A DNA stretch of 64,000 nucleotides from Closterium sp. Naga37s-1 (GCA_947471745.1 CANJKZ010000929.1:992001-1056000), one strand, 5' to 3'. Shown: positions 1-10,874, counted from the stretch's first letter. Program-made: numbers and translations. The notes: generated by a model not told the origin, from the sequence alone.

Positions 1-335
1 CAGCGGCCACATCTTTGCATCTCCAGAAGACAAGGCGGCGGCAGCGGCACTGGACCGCGACAACACCGACGAGCAACCTAGCATATCGCCTCGCCCACGC
101 AACGACAATGACAGTGACGACGCTCCACGCCAGGACCATCGCCACGCCAAGCTGAGCCAAGCACCACCTCACCCGGCTACGAGAGCAGCGATGACGATGT
201 GGTGGAAGTCACCACAGACACCACTACCAACGTGTCCGGTCTGTAATTACTCGGCCTGCACACTTCCGTCACTACTCTTGCACGCGCTATCGAACCCAAG
301 AATCCGTGCAAGGCCCTTACCGGCCCTCACGCCAA

Positions 336-1859
336 AGAGTGGCGTGCAGCCATGGATGCGGAGCTAAAAGTGCTGGAATCTCGCGACACATGGGTCCTAG
401 TCGATCGTGCAGCAGTGAAGGGGAGGAGGGTGCTCAGCGGAAAATGGTTTTTTTTTTCGCCTCATGACTAACGCTGACGGTACCATCGAACGCTTCAAAG
501 CACGCTGGGTCGTACGCGGGTACGATCAGCGCCACGACATCGACTTCGATCAAACCTTCGCTACCGTCAGCCGTCACACCTCCGTCAGGATTCTACTCGC
601 CATTTCCGCCGCTAAGCATCTACCACTATGGCAGATCGACGTGAAGAATGCGTTTCTATACGCGATAGTGGATGCGACCATCTTCGTGGAGCAGCCACAC
701 ACCTACGGGAAAGGAGATGTCAGTTGAAGAAATCCCTCTACGGGATCAAGCAGGCGCCTCGTCTCTGGCAGCAGCATCTGCACAAAATTTTCCTGGAAAT
801 TGGCTTCAGGCAGCTACCGCACGACCCGGGAATGTACCGCCTTCACTTCAGCGGTGACTACATTCTCCTGACAGTCTATGTCGATGTCCTGCTCTACACA
901 AGCACCTGCAACAAACTCCTTAACCAGTTTGAGGAGAACCTGGCGCAGCGCGTTGACATTACCATCAATCATAACGTCAAGCAGTTTCTGGGGCTGAACA
1001 TCACTTACACGCCAGAAGCAATTCATCTGTCAGCCTCCAAGTATGCAGAACAGCTGGGGGAACGCTTCAACATTTTGCCTGCACCACTCTCAACGCCCTA
1101 TCGCAACCCTAGTGCCAACTACTAACCGGACAACAAACCTCTGTCCCCTGCGGGACTACAATTGTACCAGCAGCAACTGGGTTGCCTGCTATCGCATCTG
1201 TCACCTGCCGACCCGACCTCTCGTACATCACCAACCAACTGGCGTAGTACTCTCGCAAGCCAGTAACTGAGAACCAGCTGGACCTGGAGCGCGCCCTGCA
1301 GTACTTCGTCTCCACACCTGACATCGGACTCTCCTACTCCACGCTGACAACAACCTCCTTCAACCTCAACGGCTACGTGGACGCAGATCATGCCGCTGAC
1401 CCTGCGAATCGACGGTCCTGAACCGGTTTTGTTTTTCGTCTGGAACCAACCGAACCAATCTTTTGGAACTCACAGAAGCATGAGCTGGTTGCCCTGTCAT
1501 CGGCTGAAGTAGAATATATCGCCGCGACAGCAGCAGTTCGCGAAGGCCTGTACGTGCAGGAACTATTGCAGGAAGCAAAAATTCCAACTTCGCCTACCTT
1601 TCGCCTTCACTGCGACAACCAGAGCGCCATCAAAATTGCGAACAAGCCGGGTTTCGTGAACCGCACGAAGCATATTGCACTTCGGTATTTTTTCGTCAAA
1701 GACGAAATTGACCAGGGGAAAGTTGACCTTGTGTACTGCCCAACCACCGAAATAGCAGCTGACTTCCTCACCAAGCGGCTGCCACATCAGCAGTACAAAC
1801 ACTGCTTTGACCTCACCGGAGTAGTCAAGCAAGCCAGCCCCTTGAGCGCCCAGGAATGA
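336..1859 (+). pseudogene. pol: Copia RT-RNase H, frameshifted
   Basis: Reverse transcriptase and RNase H, split over at least four frames. The RT start (EWRAAMDAELKVLE, about 336-460) runs into a T-run where the frame slips. Frame 464-727 holds the finger/palm region with motif A (WQIDVKNAFLY). The next frame carries KKSLYGIKQAPRLW, then YVDVLLY where the family has YVDDLLY, so one catalytic Asp of motif B' is lost. RNase H pieces continue through 1340-1550 (GYVDADHA, with a stop close by) to 1554-1859 (CDNQSAIKIANK, RTKHIALRYFFVKDEI, AADFLTKRLP). The final stop abuts the PPT. Not functional. Confidence 0.88.
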
Positions 1860-1866
1860 AGGGGAG

Positions 1867-2265
1867 TGTTACGATATGAAATCATATGAGAAGACATTCT
1901 TGTATGCTACAGGAGCAGACTCTACCGAGTACGAAGTGTCGAAGCGACGCAGCAACCGTCAGACCAAGACCGATGCAGGCAGAAACATTTGAAATGAAAA
2001 AAAAAGCGGGAACAGGTTTGAAACGGTTTCCCGCGCTGCACGGTTTGAATTCGCTGCAATAAGGGAATGTACCCCTTAGAGTACATGGCTAGTCTAGGTC
2101 TATTTGTAATCCCTTGTATTCTTATATAAACCCAGTGTATGCATGCACTTATCATCTCAGTCATTTTACATTCATTTTTTACCTGAGTTCACTACTTCCG
2201 CTGCAACACTAACCAGCGATCAACCCTGAGCGATCCTTCACTAATTCCCACTTGGGATTGTAACA
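1867..2265 (+). repeat. 3' LTR of Copia remnant A
   Basis: The LTR starts TGTTAC directly after the purine tract AATGAAGGGGAG and ends GTAACA, a perfect 6-bp terminal inverted repeat, giving 399 bp. A TATA-like run (TATATAAA) lies near 2132. The flanking 2266-2270 (CCATA) would be the right TSD copy. Confidence 0.85.
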
Positions 2266-4940
2266 CCATACAGGTGCGAAAAAAAAGTGGGCTGAACCAG
2301 GAATCTGGTTTTTGTCGCGAATCCCATACATACTTCCCACATTTTCCTCGCCTCCCTCTCATCCAATCACCTCCCTCCGAGGCTCGGAGTCCAAGCCCCA
2401 ATTCCCCCAACCCGTTCGTCTCTCCCTCATATGTCAACCAGATTCAGCAATCAAAATGTTTCCACCAAGCTCTCCGCCTCCCCGAGGCAACTCTCCTGTA
2501 TTGGCTAGACAGCTGGTACCGCTGCCTCCATGCTGACACTTCAGGATCCTTGGACCCCTGTTCCTCATCCTCGGCTTCACAACGGTAGGTGTTCTCATGC
2601 TTTTTGCTGACACAAACACGTGTTTGTCCCTCGGGTTTGACAAGTGGACGAGTTTTGTCCAAACTACGGGGTTTCGTGCTGACAACTTGGCCAATGTTCG
2701 ATCTCCTTACGCTCCCTACTACTGGCTCAATACGCTGCTCGCCTAAATCTGCTATATGGCAATCTGGGTTATTCCTATTCGTTCCTCAATGGGTCTCGGC
2801 GCCGTTCTCGTTCAAAACACTTAAATCCCCCATTGTCCGGCTTCCCTGGCCCACCTCTGTTTTTCTTGCATTTCCGTCATCTATCCTGTCATCGCATCCC
2901 GACTGCTGGTCTTTTCTGCTTGACGCGTGGTGGCTGGCGGGAGCATGCACCAACCCCCCCCCCCCCCCGTCAGGCCACATTATTCTCACCTCACTGGCAG
3001 GATGAGGAACGAGTTGTTCTCAGCCGTTCGGTCCCCCTGCACCTGCATGGCTCAATTCCTTGTCAGCTTGGCACTCTCTTACGCCAGCTGGCCCTCTCTG
3101 GCCGGTCACACTATCCTTCGTGAGTCGGTCCATCACTTTCCAGTGCTCCATGACGAAAGCTTGTGCCTCCACGCGCCTCGGGCGTCTTTCTTTCTTTACC
3201 CACACCCAACACACCCCGGTTGTGCGCTTTGTTGTCAATCTAGGGATGGGCTTGCTCACTTAATCCAATCTCAGACCTCAGCTCCCTCAGCCTTCTCCAC
3301 GGAGTGCTTCTCTCGCGAGCACACCATGGAGCGCTCGTCCGCCTTTGACGTAGTTATGGCGGACAACGACCTGATTATTAGTGATCTGCTTGGCGATGGC
3401 CCAATTATTGCCAAGAAGGTGTGCGTGGCCGCAACCTCCTCTTCCGCTAAGCCTTCGATCCCAGTTCCCTCTCTTGCTCCAGCTGTAAACGCGGAGGTTT
3501 TATCTTCTCCCTCCCTGGGCATGCCCGGCAAGCGATTCCGTCGCCCGTACGCTCAGCGTGACACCGTCAGTGGGAAGGTGAAAGAGACCGAACGTGACCT
3601 CGACACCATCGTTGCCGTAATATTTCTTCAGCACCTTGCGGATCATCGCAAGGATGTCATTTCCTGCATCAAGAAGAATCTCCGTCGCAATGACTTTCAG
3701 AACCGACAAATCCCCTCCTTTAAGTCTCTGACTGGTGACAATCAAAAGCAAACGCAACTACACCCAGTTGCTTTGATGGCCGAACAAAGAAGCGGCTGAT
3801 GAGTTTCGTGCTCGCTTCCGATCCTCGTCTTGCCGCCGCATGGCCCCTCTGTTGAGCTCAAGGCTTTCATTGATCCCTCTCTAGAGTTTACAGCGGTTGC
3901 GGGGAGCTTCACCTTGTCATCCGCACACATCCCTTTGGGTTACTCCGAGGAAAAGCTTCGCTCCGTGCTGGTATCCCAACAAGAATCGCGCAGGCCATAA
4001 GTGATCTGCTGACCTGAAGCACTTCCACACCGCCTACGACTCTTACGAAGAAATGTTCTAGATGCAGATGAACGGCATCGTTGTTTTGATGCCTGGTGAC
4101 GCCGCGTTCGCTGTCACTCCGCCAGTAATCTGGCTCCCTGGTGAGTGGGAGCCTCTGCTAGTTAACATCTCATGCCACTCATGCGGCATCTGCTCGAGCA
4201 AACATCACACGGGCGACCATCACGTGTTCCCGACGATGCGCCGGAACAAGATAAACAACCCCTACGTGATGTCGGTCTCCCAGTTACAAAACATCAATGA
4301 TAATTTCCTTCTATTATGTGGATTAGTTTCCCCCCTTGTCCCACAGTTTTGGATGTGGCTTTCCATTCTCCTACTACAGCTACTTTCCCATATCTCTTTC
4401 TTTGCTGTCCCTCGGGAGTCACCTTTTCCTTCCCAGTTTTCACTTTTGAGGAGAAATAATTCTAACATTCTTTATTGTCCTGAATCATAGCCCCTTATTT
4501 GTTTAGCCTGTCGGCAATGGCTCTCCCGCTTTCACCCTTTCCTCCTGGAGTCCTTTTCCACCCCAAAACAGGCAAGTTTCTCGGCCAGTCTCCTGCCGTA
4601 AACAGGTTCAAGCAGGATCTCAGACTCTTCTTCATTGGCCTCGAGTTTAACGTCGAGGTGTGGACTTGTGCTGCCTGCGACTTTGTCAGTAGGTGGACGA
4701 TCGACACCGCGCTCGCTCATAGCGACGAGACTCAGCATCTCCGCCACATCATGCAGACCTCTGGCCCTTTTGTGAAAGAAGAATTTGGAGACATGAAGGC
4801 TCATGAGTTTCTGAAAAAGCGAATGCCTGGTGAAATTCTTTGCCAAGGAGTAAAACCACGAAGGCTGAATGTCTTTGTGTACAGTTTCTACTACCATTCC
4901 TCGCTACGATCATGTGCTTGGTGGGCTGATGCTCAGGTTC
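2266..4940. other. Host-like DNA with unassigned broken frames
   Basis: No recognisable family. The stretch is less GC-rich than the transposons around it and has a C-run near 2947-2966. The TSD of the H element shows that 4940 and below, read in reverse, was once contiguous with 14215 and below. Several partly overlapping open frames (2589-3005, 2927-3799, 4062-4490, 4499-4978) look like decayed coding DNA, but I cannot name them. Confidence 0.5.
3327..3985 (+). pseudogene. Unassigned decayed coding frame
   Basis: From an ATG at 3327 the frame reads MERSSAFDVVMADNDLII and continues to a stop at 3797-3799. It is rich in Ser/Pro early, then has a basic, charged segment (DLDTIVAVIF, CIKKNLRRNDFQ). 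Beyond the stop another frame looks protein-like (ELKAFIDPSLEFTAVAG, IPLGYSEEKLRSVL), suggesting a longer ORF broken by frameshifts. Further down, 4105-4250 encodes a His/Cys-rich stretch (CHSCGICSSKHHTGDHH). A decayed ORF1 of a non-LTR element is possible but not shown. Confidence 0.25.
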
Positions 4941-4978
4941 CACATTGCGGGGAGTCGCTCTGCGAGGTAGTGAGCTAG
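4517..4978 (+). pseudogene. Hypothetical frame next to H LTR
   Basis: Open frame from ATG 4517. It holds a CAAC motif (VWTCAACDFVSRW) and a charged segment (MKAHEFLKKRMPGEIL). The last 11 codons lie in the H-family LTR (from 4946), so the true end was lost when the retrotransposon inserted. I do not recognise the family. It could be the 3' part of the decayed sequence at 3327. Confidence 0.22.
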
Positions 4979-5209
4979 ACTACGGGGGGCACGAACTACT
5001 AGGAGTGATCATAGCTTTGCTTAGTTCCTTAGCGCTTGCACGTTCACGAGAGAAACCGGCAAGAGTTTCCACTAGACAAAGATTGAATTACAGAATGAAT
5101 GAACAAGCAATGACAGAAATGACTACATCAGGCACCTAGCAAATCTGCAGCTAGCCAGATCGACCGCCAGCACTGCATGGTCGACCGCCTACCAGCGTTG
5201 CGTAGAGAA
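4946..5209 (-). repeat. H-family 3' LTR, right part (inverted)
   Basis: Read on the minus strand, this is the final 264 bp of the H-family LTR. It matches the end of the 5' LTR of element H (about 15048-15311), including the LTR terminus ...CCCCGCA. The 5 bp outside it (CACAT, 4941-4945) are the complement of the TSD next to the 5' LTR of H at 14216-14220 (ATGTG). Together with 19925-20759 it makes a 3' LTR of about 1,094 bp, against 1,091 bp for the 5' LTR. The F element separates the two parts, and an inversion has moved this one. Confidence 0.85.
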
Positions 5210-5962
5210 TGTTGGATGGACGTCATTCTGAGTGCATGTCATCCTAACGTCCTGCCGAGTGCCCGTGCTATTTGTGCTTGCATGATTTGCATGAGCATAT
5301 TTCATTGTGCATGGCTGTTGGATATTATCATCTCTGTGTTTTTCTCCAAGTTTAAATGCTTGATCATGCAGGAGAAGTCCAGAGCTTTCCAACGATACCA
5401 AGATCGCCTTATTCCGACCAAGATCGCCCAAGTTACAAGATTTCCAAGTTTGGGGAACTCTATCTACATTGGGTGATTATTGGATCATGATTATAAAGGG
5501 ATCTTTGGTTGGGTGGTTAGGAAGGCAACTTTGACTTTTGGATTGGGGTGGCTAGAAGTTTCTAGCATGGGTTGCAATTGTTGCAACACCTAGGCAAAAT
5601 CCTACTAGATTGGATTTTGCATGTAACACCTCAAGGACCTGACGATGAGGGTTGCGTCCTTGCTGGTAGGAAGGTTCCTACCATCCTTCTCTAGCTCTTG
5701 AAGAACCCCTTCCCTCTTATGGTTGTCTTGGAGGTTCCTAACTCAAACTATTCTATCCGTAATGCTTGTACTTCCTCCACCATTCTAGTCATGCGGTTGT
5801 TGGACTTTTTTACTTGGTTCTTACTCTATAGCCAATCTTAGCGACTAATTCAACTTGGAGATGGTAGCTAAGCCTAACGCGCACAATCCTACTGAGCGGA
5901 TTTGCGTATAGTTGAGAAATACGTTCGTCGTAAGCTCTCAAAGTGCCGGATCCTGAACAACA
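5210..5962 (+). repeat. 5' LTR of F-family Copia element
   Basis: 753 bp, starting TGTTGGATGG and ending CTGAACAACA (TGTTG/CAACA inverted ends). A TATA-like TTATAAAG sits near 5492. It is the reverse complement of 20760-21525, about 92% identical by eye. The preceding 5 bp (GAGAA) are the complement of TTCTC. The matching site beside the other F LTR is TTTTC (20755-20759), one mismatch away, so both F ends interrupt the same H-LTR position. Confidence 0.85.
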
Positions 5963-5964
5963 AG

Positions 5965-5979
5965 TGGTATCAGAGCGGG
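5965..5979 (+). promoter_or_regulatory. F-element primer-binding site
   Basis: TGGTATCAGAGCGGG, two bases after the LTR end. This is the usual Copia PBS complementary to initiator tRNA-Met, and it fixes the LTR boundary and the element's orientation. Confidence 0.85.
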
Positions 5980-6196
5980 TAGTTGATTTTGAGACGACAA
6001 ATCGTCGTGAATTCTCAACCAACGTTTACATTTGAGACCATTTTCTAGTAGCTCTACTCGAGACCTTTCGATTGGTTGTCAAACCGTGATCTAATTCGAA
6101 GTATCAAATCCGAGACGACGTTTTGTAGAATAAAAATTTCTGGCAGAATTCTCTCTAAACGATTTCTCAAGTTTCCACTGTGCATAAGGCCTCAAT

Positions 6197-7150
6197 ATGA
6201 CTGGAACGGACTCTAGAGGTGCTAGTGGCGAGATGGCTGGAGCTAGAGAGTCTGGAGAGCAGGGGGGAGTTGCTGGTGGTGGAGTGGGGACTCACCAACC
6301 AGCCAACCCTACGCTACCTACTTCTTCTACACCATCTCATACTACCGTGGATCCTGTGAAGGCGTTCTCTATTGAGAAATTCATGGGGGAGGACTACGAG
6401 CACTGGAGCTTCCGCATGAGGCTGATATACACCCAGTACAAGCTACTGGACCTGGTGGAGGGGAAGGAGAAGATGCCGGAGGCCGCGGAGCTGAAAGGGG
6501 CGTGGATGAAGCGGTCATTCGACGCGTACATGCTCATGGTGCAAGCGGTTGGCGGACAACAACTTGACCACATCAAGGACCTCTTGGGTGATCCGAAGTA
6601 TGGCCCCAAGGCTTGGAGGAATCTGGATGTGCAATCACCGACACATGCTACCGGCATCGTGCTACTCGCGCGGCGGCTGTGCGACATCAAGTTCGTTGAT
6701 GGAGAGCCGATGCAACCGGTGTTGAATGAGATGCGGGACATCTTCACGAAGCTCCAAGGCGGCGGTGTGGTGTACCCAGAGCTCGTACAATGCGTGGAGA
6801 TCGTGATACGGCTGCTGGAGTCGTGGTCTGCCCTTGGGATCAACCTCAACTCTCAACAGCCCCGGTGGACTGTGGATTACATTCGCTCGCGCATCCTAGA
6901 GGAGGACTTGCAGCGGCGGAGTGTGGAGCGCTCGGAGGAGGGGGCTGTCTATGGATTTGGAGGTGGAAAGAGTGGCTTAAAGAAGAAGTGGAAGGGCAAG
7001 AACAAGCACAACCCTAAGGAGGATGGCCGCGGGGGTCAAGGGGAGGTGTGCTTCTACTGCAAGAAGCACGGACATCGTTGGCGGAAGTGCTACCAACGAC
7101 CCAAGGACCCCGCCTTCATCAAGCAACCAGCATGGTGGCAAGAGGAGTGG
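6197..7150 (+). pseudogene. gag: F-family gag (5' half of chimera)
   Basis: Gag of a Copia element, the structural protein of the virus-like particle. From ATG 6197 a Gly/Ser-rich leader is followed by a UBN2/Retrotran-gag-type core (FSIEKFMGEDYEHWSFRM at residues 56-73, then AWMKRSFDAYMLMV and LLARRLCDIKFVDG). A canonical zinc knuckle, C-x2-C-x4-H-x4-C (CFYCKKHGHRWRKC), lies at about residues 285-298. Downstream of it the frame runs into unrelated sequence near 7150 and no protease follows. The gag reading is intact, but the element is not, because its pol lies inverted at 20760-25160. Confidence 0.85.
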
Positions 7151-7179
7151 GGGAGTCTCCACAGACACCACTACCAACG
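7150..7179 (+). other. F/G chimera junction with foreign filler
   Basis: F-family gag sequence stops near 7146 and G-family integrase sequence starts at about 7174. The bridge 7159-7179 is identical over 21 bp to 212-232 in the hinge region of Copia remnant A, and both are preceded by GTC plus one mismatch. It is the left breakpoint of the inferred inversion. Confidence 0.6.
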
Positions 7180-10100
7180 AGCGGTACTTCCTGCTGGTCG
7201 TCGACGACTACACGCGCTACACCACGGTCTTCCCCTTGCGCACCAAGGGTGAGGTCCCTGATGTTTTGATCCCCTGGATCCGCGCTGCTCGTCTCCAGCT
7301 CCGCGAGCGGTTCCATTCAGACTTTCCCGTCCTGCGTCTGCACTCTGACAGGGGTGATGAGTTTTCCTCCGACCTCTTGGCAGCCTACTGTGCGGAGCAC
7401 GGCATCCGCCAGACGTTCACACTTCCGGCCTCTCCACAGCAGAATGGGGTTGCTGAGCGCCGCATTGGCTTAGTCATGGAGGTCGCTCGTACCTCCATGA
7501 TCCATGCGGCTGCCCCCCATTTCCTGTGGCCGTTTGCAGTGCAGTACGCTGCGCATCAGCTCAACCTCTGGCCCCGTGTCTCTGCTCCGGAGACCTCGCC
7601 CACACTGCGTTGGACGGGGAAGGTTGGCAATGCATCGGTGTTCCGGGTCTGGGGATGTCGAGCCTTTGTCCGCGATACGTCCGCGGACAAGCTCTCCTCC
7701 CGTGCCGTTCCCTGTGTCTTCCTTGGCTTTGTCCCTGACGCGCCTGGCTGGCAGTTTTACCACCCCACCTCGCGCCGTGTCCTGCCCTCTCAGGACGTCA
7801 CGTTTGACGAGTCGGTCCCCTTTTACCGTCTCTTCCCCTACCGCACTGCCCCGCTCCCCCCTCCGCCGCTCTTCCTCACGCCAGGTGCTGCTTCGGTAGA
7901 CTCCCTCCCTCCCCAGGGTCCTGCTCCCTCAGGTATTTCCCAGGTAGACCCGGTCGAGCCTGTCGAGGTAGCTGTCGATTCTGGTCCTGCGCGAGGTACT
8001 CCGTCTGGGGGTGCTGAGACTAAGGGTGCTGAGTCTGGGGGTGCTGAGACTGGGGGTGCTGAGCCTGGGGGTACTGAGACTGGGGGTGCTGAGCCTGGGG
8101 GTGCTGAGACTGGCGGTGCTGAGCCTGGGGGAGCTGAGACTGACCGTGCTGCGCCTGGTGGCGCTCCCTCTTCACAGCAGCTGCGTGAGTGGTACTCTCA
8201 GCGTTGCAGCCTCCAGCGTGGGGCTGCTGGAGCTGGGGGTTCTGCCGGAGTTGGAGCTGGTGGTGCTGCGGGTGCTGTGTCGCGGCCGGAGCCTCCCTCC
8301 CCACAGCGGCTGCGTGAGTGGTACGCTCGACGCTGCAGCCTCCGGAGCGGCGCTCCTAGCGCTGGGGTGCCGCCCGTTGGAGGCCCTGGTGCTACTGGAG
8401 GTACTGGAGCCTCTGGTCCTGGAGGTGCTCGTACAGGTGGTCCTGTAGCTGCTAGGACTGGGGGTTCTGCTGGAGCTGCCGGTGGAGCTGAGGCCGCTGG
8501 GCCTACTGGAGTTGGTGTAGCTGCTGACCCTGGTGTTGGTGTTGCTGCTGCTGGGGGTTCTGGTGCTGTCTCTGCTGGTTCTGGGGGTGCTTCACGGCCG
8601 CGGCCGTACTTCGTTCCGCTCCTTCAGCAGGTTCTTGGTCAGCCGCCTCCTCCTTGTCCTGCTCCCTCCTTAGAGTGTCCTCCGCCTGTCCAGTCGCAGT
8701 CACAGTTACAGCCTGCCTCGCCACTCCCTGGTCCTTCTCCCTACACTGGTCCGACAGGAGGTCTTACGGAGCGTCGTAAGCCTGCGTCTTGTCCTGTGTC
8801 GCCTGAGTCTCGTTCTGCGTCGCCTGTTCGTGCTGCTCGCACTGGTCGTCGTGTCCCGCGTCAGCGTCCTCCTGCTGTCCCGGGCACTCACCAGATGACG
8901 CTTCGTCCTTCCACTGCTCCACAGCGTGTCCCTCTGCCTTCTCCTCCTGCGTCCTCCCTTCCTGCCCTTGCTGACCCGGAGTCTAACTCTCTTCGTGCTG
9001 CTAGTCCTACTGTCACGCGTCTCCTGGCCACGGCTGTCACTGACCCTTCCTTTGAGTCTGCTGCTGCGTCTGCCTTAGTTGCTGAGCTTGTCGACTTTGC
9101 TGCTCACTGGCGTCTAGACTACGCTGCGAGTCTTGTTGCTGAGTCTGAGTCTGTCTGTCCTCCGTCCGTCAAGGGTGAGTGTGCTCTTGGCACGGACGTC
9201 CTTGAGGACAGGCAGGAGGAGTTTGAGTGCTTTGCCGCTGCTGTACCTCATCTCGTATCCATGCTGATTGCACCTGAGGGAGACCCGGATGCACCAGACA
9301 TCCCGACCCCGCGCTCTTACGCTGAGGCGATCGCGGGTGAGTACTCCTCTCAGTGGCAGTCAGCCATGGACGCAGAGATGGCATCCTGGAAGTCCACTGG
9401 CTCTTACGTCGACGAGGTTCCCCCTCCTGGGGCGAACATCGTCAGTGGCATGTGGATTTTCAGGGTGAAGCGGCCGCCAGGTTCTCCGCCTGTCTTCAAG
9501 GCTCGTTACGTTGCTCGAGGCTTCAGTCAGCGAGAGGGAGTAGACTTCTTCCAGACCTTCTCCCCCACCCCAAAGATGACCACTCTTCGGGTGCTACTGC
9601 ACGTTGCCGCTCAGCGTGACTACGAGCTTCACCCTCTTGACTTCAGCACAGCTTTCTTGCAGGGCAGCCTGCACGAGGAGATCTGGCTGCGCCGCCCTCC
9701 TGGCTTCACTGGGTCGTTTCCTCCTGGTACCCATTGGAGCCTCCGGCGGCCGGTCTACGGTCTCCGCCAGGCGCCACGTGAGTGGCACGACACACTGAGG
9801 ACTACACTTGCGGCTCTTGGGTTCGCGCCCTCTACTGCCGACCCGTCGCTGTTTCTGCGCACCGACACTTCGCTGCCGCCGTTCTACATCCTCGTGTACG
9901 TCGACGACTTGGTCTTTGCCACTGCTGACACTGAGGCTCTTGCCCTGGTGAAGTCGGAGCAACAGAAGAGACACACGTGCACAGACCTGGGTGAGCTGCG
10001 CAGCTACCTTGGCTTGCAGATCACCCGGGACAGAGCACGCCGCACCATCACACTGACTCAGTCACACATGGTGCAGCAGGTCCTTCAGCGCTTCGGCTTC

Positions 10101-10874
10101 ACCTGGTCCTTGGCACAAGCCACTCCTCTGGCTACAGGTCACTCGCTCTCAGCTCCACCTTCGGACGAGTCCGTAGAGCCGAGTGGTCCTTACCCAGAGC
10201 TAGTTGGCTGCCTCATGTACCTGATGACTTGCACTCGTCCTGACCTCGCGTACCCTCTTGGCCTTCTGGCTCGCTACGTGGCTCCTGGTCGGCACCGAAA
10301 GGTGCACTGGGATGCTGCTAAGAGGGTACTCCGCTACTTGTGCAGTACATCAGGCATGGGGCTCGTGCTTGGAGGGAGGAGCTCAGTTGTCCTCACTGGG
10401 CACTCAGACGCTTCTTGGGTTGACGACCAGGCTACTCAGCGGTCATCACAGGGTTACACCTTCAGTCTTGGCTCTGGCTCTGTCTCTTGGCGTTCTACAC
10501 GCTCGTCTTCAGTTCTCAGCTCCAGTTGTGAGGCTGAGATCTACGCCTCAGCCATGGCTGCACAGGAGTTACGCTGGCTCACCTACCTGCTGACCGACCT
10601 GGGAGAGCGGCCTCGTTCTCCTCCAGTGCTGTACGTCGACAACAAGGCTGCCATTGCCTTGTGTGAGGAGCACAGACTGGAGCACAGAACGAAGCACATC
10701 GCTCTGCGTTACTTCCTGGCTCGAGAGTTGCAGCAGCGTGGTCAGCTTCGTCTGCGTTACGTGGCCACTCGGGCCAACACTGCTGATATATTCACCAAGG
10801 CACTTCAGTCTGGTGATCATCAGCGTTTCTGCACTGTGCTAGGGCTTGTGCCCACTTTTCCTCACTTGCTGTAG
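7173..10874 (+). CDS. pol: G-family integrase (partial)-RT-RNase H
   Basis: One uninterrupted frame of about 1,230 codons. The integrase starts mid-core (ERYFLLVVDDYTRY), keeping the second Asp (LHSDRGDEF) and the Glu (QQNGVAERR) but lacking the zinc HHCC domain and first catalytic Asp. An SPxxLREWY-containing hinge with Gly-Gly-Ala-Glu repeats follows. RT comes next (MWIFRVKRPPGS, FSTAFLQGS, PVYGLRQAPREWHDTL, ILVYVDDLVFATAD), then RNase H (GHSDASWVDD, SCEAEIYASAMAAQELRW, DNKAAIALCEEHRLEHRTKH, ANTADIFTKAL). The RT and RNase H motifs look intact. The frame is fused downstream of F gag with no protease, so the element cannot act on its own. No authentic start is present. Confidence 0.85.
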   Translation, partial: TNERYFLLVVDDYTRYTTVFPLRTKGEVPDVLIPWIRAARLQLRERFHSDFPVLRLHSDRGDEFSSDLLAAYCAEHGIRQTFTLPASPQQNGVAERRIGLVMEVARTSMIHAAAPHFLWPFAVQYAAHQLNLWPRVSAPETSPTLRWTGKVGNASVFRVWGCRAFVRDTSADKLSSRAVPCVFLGFVPDAPGWQFYHPTSRRVLPSQDVTFDESVPFYRLFPYRTAPLPPPPLFLTPGAASVDSLPPQGPAPSGISQVDPVEPVEVAVDSGPARGTPSGGAETKGAESGGAETGGAEPGGTETGGAEPGGAETGGAEPGGAETDRAAPGGAPSSQQLREWYSQRCSLQRGAAGAGGSAGVGAGGAAGAVSRPEPPSPQRLREWYARRCSLRSGAPSAGVPPVGGPGATGGTGASGPGGARTGGPVAARTGGSAGAAGGAEAAGPTGVGVAADPGVGVAAAGGSGAVSAGSGGASRPRPYFVPLLQQVLGQPPPPCPAPSLECPPPVQSQSQLQPASPLPGPSPYTGPTGGLTERRKPASCPVSPESRSASPVRAARTGRRVPRQRPPAVPGTHQMTLRPSTAPQRVPLPSPPASSLPALADPESNSLRAASPTVTRLLATAVTDPSFESAAASALVAELVDFAAHWRLDYAASLVAESESVCPPSVKGECALGTDVLEDRQEEFECFAAAVPHLVSMLIAPEGDPDAPDIPTPRSYAEAIAGEYSSQWQSAMDAEMASWKSTGSYVDEVPPPGANIVSGMWIFRVKRPPGSPPVFKARYVARGFSQREGVDFFQTFSPTPKMTTLRVLLHVAAQRDYELHPLDFSTAFLQGSLHEEIWLRRPPGFTGSFPPGTHWSLRRPVYGLRQAPREWHDTLRTTLAALGFAPSTADPSLFLRTDTSLPPFYILVYVDDLVFATADTEALALVKSEQQKRHTCTDLGELRSYLGLQITRDRARRTITLTQSHMVQQVLQRFGFTWSLAQATPLATGHSLSAPPSDESVEPSGPYPELVGCLMYLMTCTRPDLAYPLGLLARYVAPGRHRKVHWDAAKRVLRYLCSTSGMGLVLGGRSSVVLTGHSDASWVDDQATQRSSQGYTFSLGSGSVSWRSTRSSSVLSSSCEAEIYASAMAAQELRWLTYLLTDLGERPRSPPVLYVDNKAAIALCEEHRLEHRTKHIALRYFLARELQQRGQLRLRYVATRANTADIFTKALQSGDHQRFCTVLGLVPTFPHLL
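8008..8160 (+). repeat. 15/30-bp array coding Gly-Gly-Ala-Glu repeats
   Basis: A 15-bp unit (GGTGCTGAGCCTGGG and variants with GAGACT) repeats about ten times in frame, encoding alternating GGAEP and GGAET in the integrase-RT hinge. A similar array occurs at 55130-55270 and, more degenerate, at 25400-25520. Confidence 0.85.

Larger units (their letters stand above)
1..2265 (+). mobile_element. Ty1/Copia remnant (family A), 3' part
   Basis: The window opens inside a Copia element. From 1 to about 330 only the low-complexity integrase-RT hinge is visible. RT, RNase H, a purine-rich PPT (1854-1866) and a 3' LTR (1867-2265) follow. The protein resembles the intact element at 37292-43395 (shared VSRHTS.RILLAI, CDNQSAI and ADFLTK/ADYLTK stretches), so both belong to one lineage. 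Several frameshifts and a damaged RT active site make this a dead copy. The 5' end lies outside the window, so its TSD cannot be checked. Confidence 0.9.
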
